Of a stretch of DNA of 52,806 bases, positions 43,901 through 51,127 are shown piece by piece (within the stretch, counting starts at the first letter, position 1; the number at the start of each line of letters is the position of its first letter). Source of the stretch: CAVPDE01 sp964580575. GTDB taxonomy: Bacteria > Desulfobacterota > DSM-4660 > Desulfatiglandales > HGW-15. The DNA lies in NCBI GenBank assembly GCA_964580575.1, contig CAZOLJ010000025.1, forward strand, positions 1-52,806, given 5' to 3'. A program made the position numbers and the translations under genes. Under the pieces are notes generated by a model. It had not been told where the DNA came from, did no database searches, and was given only the letters and a program-made list of their open reading frames with translations.

Positions 43901-45430
43901 CAGGATCGCATGAAGAGCCTCATCCAGGAGCACCAGCTGAACCGGGTGGTTGTGGCCGCATGTTCGCCGAGAACCCATGAGCCCCTTTTCCAGGAAACGC
44001 TCCAAGCCTGTGGCCTCAACCGGTTCCTCTTTGAAATGGCGAACATCCGAAACCAGGATTCCTGGGTTCACAGCGCAGACCCCGCCTCAGCCACTGACAA
44101 AGCCAAGGACTTGGTGAGGATGGCTGTGGCCAGGGTGGCGCTGCTCAAACCTTTGAGGGCGAAACGGCTCGCGATCAATAAGCGTGCGCTGGTGATCGGC
44201 GGAGGGATCGCAGGAATGACCGCGGCCCTGAGCCTCGCGGACCAGGGCTTTGAAGCGGTACTCGTGGAAAAGGACCCTCAGCTCGGCGGCTTGGCACGCG
44301 ACCTCACGCACACGATCGAAGGGGCTCGCATTCCCGAACACCTCCTTGACCTGGCGGAGAGGGTGACCCATCACGAAAAGGTCCAGGTGCTCACCGAAAC
44401 CCTCCTTGTGGGGTTCAGCGGATTCAAAGGGAATTTCACGACGGAGGTCATGGTCGGGCCGGGAATGTACGAAAGAAAGATCGACCACGGGGCCGTCATC
44501 GTGGCCACAGGGGCCACGGAGTACAAACCCAGCGAATTCCTCTACGGTCAGGACAGCCGGGTTCTCACCCAGCTCGATTTGAGCAAACGGCTCGTAGAAA
44601 AGGGCGCCGCGGATCTCAAGCGCGTGGTCATGATCCAGTGCGTGGGCTCCCGCAACAAGGGGTTTCCGAATTGTTCCAGGATTTGCTGCCAGACCGCCGT
44701 CAAGAATGCCCTCCACATCAAACAGCTCAATCCCGACGCTGAAGTGTACGTGCTCCACCGCGACATTCGAACCTACGGCGAGATGGAAACTTTTTACCGA
44801 CAGGCCAGGCGCCAAGGGGTGCAGTTCTTCCGCTTCAACCCCGAGGAGCCCCCGGAGGTGAGCGCTCTGGGCGACAGCGTCTCCGTCACCTTCAAAAATC
44901 AGGTTTTTCAGCGAGCCTTGAGACTCCATGCGGATGTGCTCGTGCTGAGTGCCGGAATGAGGCCGGCGGACACGGAGGAGCTTTCCAGCATTGTCAAGCT
45001 GCCCCAGACGCCGGATGGGTATTTCATGGAAGCCCACGTGAAACTCAGACCCGTGGACATGGCCAATGAAGGCATTTATGTCTGCGGCACGGCGCATGGA
45101 CCCAAGCTCATTTCAGAAACCATTGCCCAGGCCATGGCTGCGTCCTCCCGGGCCGCCACGTTCCTCTCCCAGTCCGAGATCACCCTTTCGGTGGTGACGG
45201 CCAAAGTGGACCAGGAGCGCTGTGCCTCCTGCCTGATCTGCGTCCGCGTGTGCCCTTACGGGGTCCCGCGCATCAACAAAGAAGGGGTGAGCGAGATTGA
45301 TGAAGCCCTCTGCCGAGGGTGCGGCATTTGCGCCGCAGAGTGCCCGGCCAAAGCCATTGAACTCAACTGGTACGAGGATGCCCAGGTCATGAGCAAGGTG
45401 GATGCCTTGCTGGAAGGGGTTCTCCCGTGA
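40985..45430 (+). CDS. hdrA: HdrA-type multi-flavin protein, copy 2 (selenoprotein, in-frame TGA), with GltD-like insert
   Basis: With read-through of one TGA (41165-41167) this is a 1,481-residue protein, three residues longer than copy 1 and colinear with it. The TGA encodes residue 61 in NDCAMUIISPKLVEV, exactly where copy 1 has Cys61. Order: HdrA FAD fold, CTACGDCAKACP (about 110), GltD-like module with CRLACPAG and IVGSGPAGLSAGYHL (about 250), CLNCGYCCECYQCVAACGP (622), VFVCNCGTNIGG, second FAD fold with VIGGGIAGMTAAL, and the ferredoxin end CASCLICVRVCPYG and CRGCGICAAECP. The gene is not broken: the frame is open on both sides. It overlaps the following mvhD start. Sec in HdrA is known from methanogens. 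Confidence 0.93.
41183..41200 (+). promoter_or_regulatory. SECIS-like hairpin candidate of hdrA copy 2
   Basis: Beginning 15 bases after the UGA, CTGGTC pairs with GGCCGG (two G-U pairs) around the loop GAGGTC. The loop contains AGGU, as in the E. coli fdhF element. At the matching place in the Cys copy the bases read CTGGTG-GAGTGC-GGGAGA, so stem and AGGU are both lost. This pairing is the strongest of the SECIS candidates here. Confidence 0.6.
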
Positions 45431-45858
45431 GCGATTTTCAACCCATCATCATCGCCTTTTGCTGTCAGTTCTGAGGGTACACGGCGGCGGACCTGGCAGG
45501 TTCCATGCGGCTCCAGTACCCGAGCGGTATCCGGATCATCTGCCTTCCCTGCACCGGCAAGGTGGATCTGATCCACATTCTCCGATCCTTTGAAAAAGGC
45601 GCGGACGGGGTGTACGTGGTGGGCTGCATGGAGGGCTCGTGCCAGTTCACGACGGGCAATCTCCGGGCAAGAAAGCGCGTGGAGCAAGCCCGAACCCTTC
45701 TGGAGGCGATCGGGGTCGGTGGAGAGCGGGTGCAAATGTTCAACCTGGCTTCAAGCGAAGCCCCTCGTTTTGTGGAGATCGCCGAGGAGATGACCCGGAA
45801 GATCTTGGCGATGGGCCCCAACCCGATCAAGAAGGCGCGCAAGAAGATGGTGGCGTGA
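45427..45858 (+). CDS. mvhD: MvhD-type electron-transfer subunit, copy 2 (selenoprotein, in-frame TGA)
   Basis: A 143-residue paralogue of the protein at 32479. The GTG start overlaps the hdrA stop (GTGA). It reads MSDFQPIIIAFCCQFU, then GYTAADLAGSMR, with TGA at 45472-45474 as residue 16. The remaining part (LPCTGKVDLIHILRSFEKG, VVGCMEGSCQF) is intact to the stop. The upstream segment from the start to the TGA is also open and matches copy 1, so the TGA is read as selenocysteine. It passes electrons between HdrA and MetV/MetF by analogy with MvhD. The metV gene follows after 11 bases. Confidence 0.9.
45489..45504 (+). promoter_or_regulatory. SECIS-like hairpin candidate of mvhD copy 2
   Basis: Same sequence and same 14-base distance from the UGA as in mvhD copy 1: GGACCT, GGC loop, AGGTTCC. 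The conservation extends over 21 bases although codons elsewhere between the two genes have drifted. Confidence 0.45.
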
Positions 45859-45869
45859 GGAGAGGATCT

Positions 45870-46535
45870 ATGATTGTGGCAAAGCAAAAACCGATCGATG
45901 AGATCATTGAGGGACTCAAGAACGCGGGCAAGATCCTGGTCGCAGGGTGTAACGAGTGCGTGACGGTTTGCGAGTCGGGTGGGAAGAAGGAGGTCGCGGT
46001 CCTCGCGTCGGCGCTCCGGATGTACTTCATGAACCACGGCAAAGAGGTCAAAATCGACGAGATCACCTTGGAACGGCAGTGCGATCACGAATACCTGGAG
46101 GAACTCCGCAAGGTCATCGATCAGTACGACATCGTGCTCTCCCTGGCCTGCGGGGTGGGAGTCCAGTTTCTCGCTGAAAAGTACATGAGGACCCCTGTGC
46201 TCCCGGGCGTGGACACCTGCTTCATGGGGGTGACGGAACAGCGAGGGGTCTGGACCGAACGCTGCCAGGGTTGCGGCCAGTGTATTCTCGCCAAAACCGG
46301 AGGCCTCTGCCCTGTCTCCCGATGCGCGAAGCGGCTGTTCAACGGGCCCTGCGGCGGATCCACCCGCGGGAAATGCGAGATCGACAAAGACCTGGACTGT
46401 GCTTGGCAGTTGATCATCAACCGTCTCAAGGAACTGGGCAGGCTCGAGGACTACGAGCTTCTCATTCCCATCAAGGACTGGTCCAAAGAGCGAGCCGGCG
46501 GTCCCCGGAAAATCGTCAGGGAGGATGTTCAATGA
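45870..46535 (+). CDS. metV: MetV-like Fe-S partner of methylene-THF reductase, copy 2
   Basis: A 221-residue homologue of the MetV at 32913. It keeps GCNECVTVCESGG, the Rossmann-like LACGVGVQFL, and the C-terminal cysteine region CQGCGQCILAKTGGLCPVSRC in two stretches followed by GPCGGS and GKCEI. GAGGAGAGGATCT precedes the ATG. The stop overlaps the ATG of metF copy 2 (ATGA at 46532-46535). A longer open frame begins upstream inside mvhD but shares no similarity with the family there and is rejected as a start. Confidence 0.9.
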   Translation: MIVAKQKPIDEIIEGLKNAGKILVAGCNECVTVCESGGKKEVAVLASALRMYFMNHGKEVKIDEITLERQCDHEYLEELRKVIDQYDIVLSLACGVGVQFLAEKYMRTPVLPGVDTCFMGVTEQRGVWTERCQGCGQCILAKTGGLCPVSRCAKRLFNGPCGGSTRGKCEIDKDLDCAWQLIINRLKELGRLEDYELLIPIKDWSKERAGGPRKIVREDVQ

Positions 46536-47470
46536 CCACCGAGATCAAGACACCGAGCAAACTCGAAAAGCTGCTCAAAGCGGGTCACCTCGCGGTCACG
46601 TCCGAGTGCGGTCCTCCCAGGGGAAGCGATGCTTCCGCGATCAAAAAGAAGGCGGAGATGATCAAGAACCATGTGGACGCCGTCAACATCACGGACAACC
46701 AGACGTCTGTGACCCGGCTTTGCAGCCTCGCCTCCGTCATCCACCTCAAGCTCATGGGACTCGAGCCTATCCTTCAGATGGTCACCCGGGACAGGAACCG
46801 CATCGCTTTGCAAAGCGACATCCTGGGCGCCGCCTCTTTTGACATTTTCAACATTCTCTGCCTTTCCGGGGATCACCAGATCTTCGGCGACAATCCCAAG
46901 GGCCAGAACGTGTTTGACCTGGACTCCATGCAGCTGATTCAGACCGTCCGATACATGCGGGACGAGGGCAAGTTCCTCGGCGGGGACCCGATCCAGCGGC
47001 CGCCGCAACTCTTTGTGGGCGCTGCAGCCAATCCGTTTGCCGATCCTTTTGAGATCAGGGTTCCCAGACTTGCGAAGAAGATTGCAGCGGGAGTCGAATT
47101 CATTCAAACCCAGTGCATCTTCAATGTGGAGAAATTCAAGCTCTACATGAAGCTTGCCGCGGACCGGGGTCTCACCGAAAAAGCCTTCATCCTCGCCGGG
47201 GTCACCCCGCTCAAGTCCGTGGGCATGGCCAAGTACATGAAGAACAGGGTTCCGGGCATGGACGTTCCGGATGAGATCGTCAAGAGGATGAGCGGCGTGG
47301 CCAAGGAAAAACAAGCGGAAGAAGGCCTCAAGATCTGCGTGGAGACGATTCAGCAGCTCAAGGAAGTGCCCGGGGTCAGAGGCTTTCACGTGATGGCGAT
47401 CGAGTGGGAGGAGAAGGTCCCCGAGATCGTCGAGCAAAGCGGGCTTTATCCGAGGCCGCAAGTCGGATGA
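46532..47470 (+). CDS. metF: Methylenetetrahydrofolate reductase, copy 2
   Basis: A 312-residue MetF paralogue of the protein at 33578, with the same landmarks: TSECGPPRGSDASAIKK, NITDNQTSVTRLCS, CLSGDHQIFGDNPKGQ, FIQTQCIFN and GVTPLKSVGMAKY. The ATG is fixed by the overlap with the metV stop and by GGGAGGATG just before it. The open frame extends far upstream but that part is a shadow of metV. It is the last gene of operon 2 and is followed by a repeat hairpin, as is copy 1. The presence of two complete sets suggests differential use, for example with selenium or redox state, which is inference. Confidence 0.94.
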   Translation: MTTEIKTPSKLEKLLKAGHLAVTSECGPPRGSDASAIKKKAEMIKNHVDAVNITDNQTSVTRLCSLASVIHLKLMGLEPILQMVTRDRNRIALQSDILGAASFDIFNILCLSGDHQIFGDNPKGQNVFDLDSMQLIQTVRYMRDEGKFLGGDPIQRPPQLFVGAAANPFADPFEIRVPRLAKKIAAGVEFIQTQCIFNVEKFKLYMKLAADRGLTEKAFILAGVTPLKSVGMAKYMKNRVPGMDVPDEIVKRMSGVAKEKQAEEGLKICVETIQQLKEVPGVRGFHVMAIEWEEKVPEIVEQSGLYPRPQVG

Positions 47471-47473
47471 ATG

Positions 47474-47570
47474 CAGGGACAAAGGGACAAAGATGCAGAG
47501 GGTAAAGACAAGAAAAGAAGTCTTCCACTTTGTCCCTCTGTGCCTTTGTGCCTTTGCAACTTTGTGCCTG
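47474..47570. repeat. Hairpin of 8-base tandem units after metF copy 2
   Basis: Units AAAGGGAC, AAAGATGC and similar on the left are complementary to CTTTGTCC, CTCTGTGC and CTTTGTGC on the right. It shares a 26-base identical loop stretch with the element after metF copy 1, at the same place relative to the gene. No gene is supported in the rest of the 198-base gap, apart from the ribosome site AGGAGG before the receiver gene. Confidence 0.85.
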
Positions 47571-47668
47571 AGTGGTGGTGCAAGGAGCAAAGGGAAATCC
47601 TAGACTGAAAGCGAGGGTCTTCATCCCAAACTTCGAGGGAGAAAATAAACTCACAGGAGGTTTCGTAC

Positions 47669-48049
47669 ATGGCTGGCAAGTACATTCTGGTTGTAGACGA
47701 TGATCCGGATCTGGTTGAAACCGTGGCCATGATGCTGGAGAGCAAGGGGTGCGAAGTGGGCATGGCCTATGACGGCATTGAAGCCGAGGAGTCCATCAAA
47801 AAGCGCAGACCGGATCTCATCATTCTGGACATCATGATGCCCAGAAAAGACGGCTATGTCCTCTGCGCAGAGCTCAAGGCCAACCCTCAAAATCGAGAGA
47901 TTCCGATTATTCTCTTGACGGCCGTGGGAGAGGCCGTGCCCAGCACGCGCTACTCCCATGCGGACGGAATGGCGACAGAAGCGGATGACTACATTCCGAA
48001 ACCCATTGACACGGAGAGCCTCTGGGCCGCCGTGACCAATCTGCTCTAG
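47669..48049 (+). CDS. Stand-alone response regulator receiver protein
   Basis: A 126-residue single receiver domain with no output domain. DDDP near residue 10, the phosphoacceptor Asp in LIILDIMMPRKDG (about 53), the LLTAVG Thr and YIPKPID Lys are all present. AGGAGG stands 9 bases before the ATG. Such proteins act as phosphate carriers or bind partner proteins; a partner among the three kinases at 34.9-40.0 kb is plausible by position. It stands between the metF copy 2 hairpin and the ACT-repeat gene. Confidence 0.93.
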   Translation: MAGKYILVVDDDPDLVETVAMMLESKGCEVGMAYDGIEAEESIKKRRPDLIILDIMMPRKDGYVLCAELKANPQNREIPIILLTAVGEAVPSTRYSHADGMATEADDYIPKPIDTESLWAAVTNLL

Positions 48050-48113
48050 CCTCTGACGCAACGGCAATGATCAAGCTTTTCGAAACGGTCACGATAAAGG
48101 GGCATGCCATCAC

Positions 48114-49127
48114 ATGACGGATCAAGCCGCGCTGGGCGGATTCAAGATCCTGAAGCATGTGGCCAGGATCTCCGTCGTATCCGAAGGCAAAGGCTTCCCA
48201 CATGAACTCTTCCGCAGGATTGCGAAGGCGAGGATCAACCTCGCCTACGTGACCCTTGTCGCAGAGGGGGACTTCTGGGGGCTCAACGCCGTGGTGGAGG
48301 CGGTGGATGAGGAGAAGCTCTGCCGTCTCATCACGGAGACCTACGGGAAAATCTTCACCGCCAACTCCAGAAGCGCCGTTCTTTCCGTCTTTCCCCACAG
48401 ACGGAATCCCGAAATCAGCGCGCGCCTCTTTGAAGCCTTCGAGCACCAGAGCCTGGAACCGGATGCTCTGGCCAGTTCTCCCTCCACCATTTCCGTGGTC
48501 TTGAAGCAGGACTTGATCGACAGTGCAAGCCATGCCCTTTTTGAGCCCTTCACCTTCAGTGCGTACCAAACACCGGAAGACTGGAAACTGGCCCAGGAGG
48601 GCAAGGAGAAGCTCTACAAAGAGGTGGTGGCCACCTATCAGGAGAAAAAACCGAAAGTTTACGGTCTGGAGCTTTACGAGGGGCAACACCTGGTCCAGAT
48701 CAGGTTGAACCGGACAAAGCTCACCCATGTGGGCGCCTCTTTCCGGAGCTTTGCGCGCCTCAGTGTGAATCTCATTTTTCTCGCGACCAGTCCCTCCCAC
48801 GAAGAAGGAAAAGAAATTCTGACCTTCTCTCTTCCTGCCTCACAGAGTGAAGCCTACGGCCGAGTGATCCAGAGAATTGCTCCAGAGATCGATTTCCGCG
48901 AAACACCGTCGGTCATCATCTTTTCTATGAACGGCCCTCACTTCGGGGACCGCTACGGCATTGTAAGCGAGCTGTGTGAGTCCCTTGAGGGCCGGCAGGT
49001 GGATCTCCTGGCTCTGAGCGGTACCATCGCATCCATCACCGGGGTCATTCCTCGTCATCAGGTTGAACCTGCCCTGGAGGCCATTCAGGAGCGCTTCGAG
49101 GTGCCCTCGGTGGCTAAAAGGGAATAG
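48114..49127 (+). CDS. ACT-domain repeat protein
   Basis: A 337-residue protein without a catalytic domain. The first 80 residues (ARISVVSEGKGFPHELFRRI and the following strands) and the region 95-145 (VLSVFPHRRNPEISARLFEA, ISVVLKQDLIDSASHAL) look like ACT folds of the aspartokinase regulatory type. Two more ACT-like segments lie near 200-330, ending in IFSMNGPHFGDRYGIVSELC and ASITGVIPRHQVEPAL. ACT domains bind amino acids. The gene is followed 38 bases later by a PaaK-like gene and then a second ACT gene, so it may sense an amino acid that controls that ligase. The assignment is by pattern only. Confidence 0.7.
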   Translation: MTDQAALGGFKILKHVARISVVSEGKGFPHELFRRIAKARINLAYVTLVAEGDFWGLNAVVEAVDEEKLCRLITETYGKIFTANSRSAVLSVFPHRRNPEISARLFEAFEHQSLEPDALASSPSTISVVLKQDLIDSASHALFEPFTFSAYQTPEDWKLAQEGKEKLYKEVVATYQEKKPKVYGLELYEGQHLVQIRLNRTKLTHVGASFRSFARLSVNLIFLATSPSHEEGKEILTFSLPASQSEAYGRVIQRIAPEIDFRETPSVIIFSMNGPHFGDRYGIVSELCESLEGRQVDLLALSGTIASITGVIPRHQVEPALEAIQERFEVPSVAKRE

Positions 49128-49165
49128 AATAGAGCACACCCTGTGCTCGACGCTGAGGATCGGCC

Positions 49166-50452
49166 ATGAAAACCCCATCGAAGAACACTTCTTTTTTCAA
49201 CCGAACTCGAGAAACCATGGATTGGCTCGAGCGCAAGAAAGACCTGAATACCCGGTTTCTCCAAACCCTCGCTCACGCCTTCGAGCATTCAAGCGCGTAC
49301 CGGGAGAGGTATGAGACTGGGGGAATTACGCTTTCTGCGATTCAGAGCCTGGAGGATATTGAAGAACTGCCTCTCCTCCGCATAACGGAACTGATGGAAC
49401 GGCAGAGGCGCGTCTTTCCTTTCGGGGGGTTTGAAACTCTGGATCCCAAAGACCTCCACCGGATCTATGTGAACCCAGGGCTCCTGTTTCAGCCGGGCGG
49501 AGAATTCGAATCGCAGGACACGTCCTGGGCTCAGGCCCTCTGCGGAGCAGGGTTCAAGGCAGGGGATCGGATCATCAATACCTTCAACTACCCCCTCTGG
49601 CCCTTTGCACGCATCATGGAGCAGAGTGCAAGGCACATCGGTGCCACGGTCATACCGGCCGGCGCAGGCAACACCATGATGCAGGTCAAAATCATACAGA
49701 TGCTCGAGGTCAACGGATTCCTGGGAACGCCGAGTTTCCTCACCACCCTGGCGCAGCGCGCTGAAGCCATGGGGCTTGACCTCAAAAAGGATGTCTTCCT
49801 GGAGACAGCGCTCGTCAGCGCGGAAATGCTCCCCGAATCCCTGAGGGCCAGGCTTCAGGAAAAGCTCGAGATGACGGTTCGACAAGCCTATGGAACGGTT
49901 TTCCTGGGGTGTATTGGCTTTGAGTGCGAGGCCATGACCGGGCTTCATGTTCCGGACTCGATCTGGGTCGAGATCGTGGATCCCGGCACAGGGAGGCATG
50001 TTCCTGCAGGTGCGGTGGGCGAAATCGTGGCCACGAGTTTCCATCGCTCTTATCCCATGATCCGCATGGCTACGGGCGATCTTTCTCGTCTCAGCGATGA
50101 AGCCTGTCCTTGCGGTCGCACCGGACCTCTTCTCAAAAAGATCATCGGCAGAATGGACCAAGCCACCAAGGTAGGCGGGCTCTTCGTGCACCCGTGGCAG
50201 GCGGACGAAGTGATGGCGCGGTATCCCGAGGTGTTCAAGTATCAATTGGTGATTACCCGGAAAAATGACACGGACCTCATGAGGGTGATCGTGGAACTCA
50301 AACAGGATATCTCGGAGGCTCTTTCTCTGCAGCGAAGGATGGAGCGGGAGATCGAGGAAATGCTCGGTGTTAGAGGCTCTGTTCAGATTGTTCCGCGGGG
50401 CACCCTTCCCGACCGTCACCGCAAAATCGAAGACCAGAGGAAGTGGGAATAA
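49166..50452 (+). CDS. PaaK-like acyl-CoA ligase (phenylacetate-CoA ligase family), altered P-loop
   Basis: A 428-residue adenylate-forming enzyme of the PaaK family. The later motifs fit: VRQAYGTVFLGCIGFECEAM, VDPGTGRHVPAGAVGEIV, MATGDLSRL (the TGD core), CGRTGPLLKKIIGRMDQATK and RHRKIEDQRKW near the C-terminal lysine. The usual Ser/Thr/Gly-rich P-loop (SSGTTGxPT) is not there; YVNPGLLFQPGGEFES stands in its place. The enzyme may therefore be an inactive or altered member. Aryl-acid activation of amino acid fermentation products is the common job of such ligases, often beside ACT proteins, as here on both sides. Confidence 0.85.
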   Translation: MKTPSKNTSFFNRTRETMDWLERKKDLNTRFLQTLAHAFEHSSAYRERYETGGITLSAIQSLEDIEELPLLRITELMERQRRVFPFGGFETLDPKDLHRIYVNPGLLFQPGGEFESQDTSWAQALCGAGFKAGDRIINTFNYPLWPFARIMEQSARHIGATVIPAGAGNTMMQVKIIQMLEVNGFLGTPSFLTTLAQRAEAMGLDLKKDVFLETALVSAEMLPESLRARLQEKLEMTVRQAYGTVFLGCIGFECEAMTGLHVPDSIWVEIVDPGTGRHVPAGAVGEIVATSFHRSYPMIRMATGDLSRLSDEACPCGRTGPLLKKIIGRMDQATKVGGLFVHPWQADEVMARYPEVFKYQLVITRKNDTDLMRVIVELKQDISEALSLQRRMEREIEEMLGVRGSVQIVPRGTLPDRHRKIEDQRKWE

Positions 50453-50455
50453 GAA

Positions 50456-50545
50456 AGTAAGCAGTAAACAGTAAGCAGTAGGCAGTCGAGAACAAGAAAA
50501 GCCTCTTCTGGTTACTGCCTACTGCTTACTCCATACTGCCTACTC
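50456..50545. repeat. Hairpin of 7-base tandem units (AGTAAGC type)
   Basis: Left-arm units AGTAAGC, AGTAAAC, AGTAAGC and AGTAGGC are complementary to right-arm TTACTGC, CTACTGC, TTACTCC and ATACTGC. The loop carries ACAAGAAAAG and CTTCT, also found in the loops of the 8-base-unit elements. A related, less regular copy lies at 52562-52628. Confidence 0.85.
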
Positions 50546-50551
50546 TAAGAA

Positions 50552-51067
50552 ATGGATACCTCCATGGATAAACTTCAAATAGGCGGGATCATGCAGAGCG
50601 ACGGCCGGGCGCTGATCAAAATCCTGTCTGTTCCTGATCACGCCAGCGTGGTGGCGACCCTCCTGCAAGCCATGGCAGGAGAGAGCATCAACATCGAGCT
50701 CCTGGCCCAGAGCTTCGACCTGGATGACTACGGCAATCTCGCCCTGGTCATCGACCAGAAAGACCTCGATCGAGCGCTGAGCATCCTGGAGGACATCAAG
50801 CCCACCCTTGACGCCAAAGTGATTTCCTACACACCGGATGTGGCCGTGATCACGGTGTTCGGCCACCATTTGAGGGAAAAGCCCCACATCCACGGCCGGA
50901 TGTTTTCTTCTATGGCGTCCGCAGGCATCGGATCTTTGGCCATCAGCACCTCCATTTCCAGCGTTTCCTGCGTGATCAAGGGACAGGACACCGACACCGT
51001 GCTCCGCGCCCTTTCCGATACCTTCCAGATCCCCTACCAGGTCAAAACCCGCCCCAAGGACTACTGA
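50552..51067 (+). CDS. Tandem ACT-domain protein (aspartokinase-regulatory-like)
   Basis: A 171-residue protein with two ACT domains. The first (residues 18-85: ALIKILSVPDHASVVATLL, INIELLAQSFDLDDYGNLAL) and the second (about 98-165: VAVITVFGHHLREKPHIHGR, IGSLAISTSISSVSCVIKG) follow the aspartokinase C-terminal pattern. No catalytic part is present. Two ATGs, at 50552 and 50564, are possible starts; neither has a clear ribosome site. It follows the PaaK-like gene with a repeat hairpin between them, and its end is stopped by the terminator at 51068-51101. It probably binds an amino acid. Confidence 0.8.
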   Translation: MDTSMDKLQIGGIMQSDGRALIKILSVPDHASVVATLLQAMAGESINIELLAQSFDLDDYGNLALVIDQKDLDRALSILEDIKPTLDAKVISYTPDVAVITVFGHHLREKPHIHGRMFSSMASAGIGSLAISTSISSVSCVIKGQDTDTVLRALSDTFQIPYQVKTRPKDY

Positions 51068-51101
51068 GAGAAAAGCCCCGTCGGAAACCGGGGCTTTTCT
51101 C
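51068..51101. terminator. Bidirectional rho-independent terminator
   Basis: GAGAAAAGCCCCG pairs perfectly with CGGGGCTTTTCTC around an 8-base loop (tcggaaac). The A and T runs within the arms serve both strands, ending the ACT gene on the plus strand and the HdrD-like gene on the minus strand. Confidence 0.9.
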
Positions 51102-51127
51102 CTTCAATCAAAAGATGACGGCGGTTT

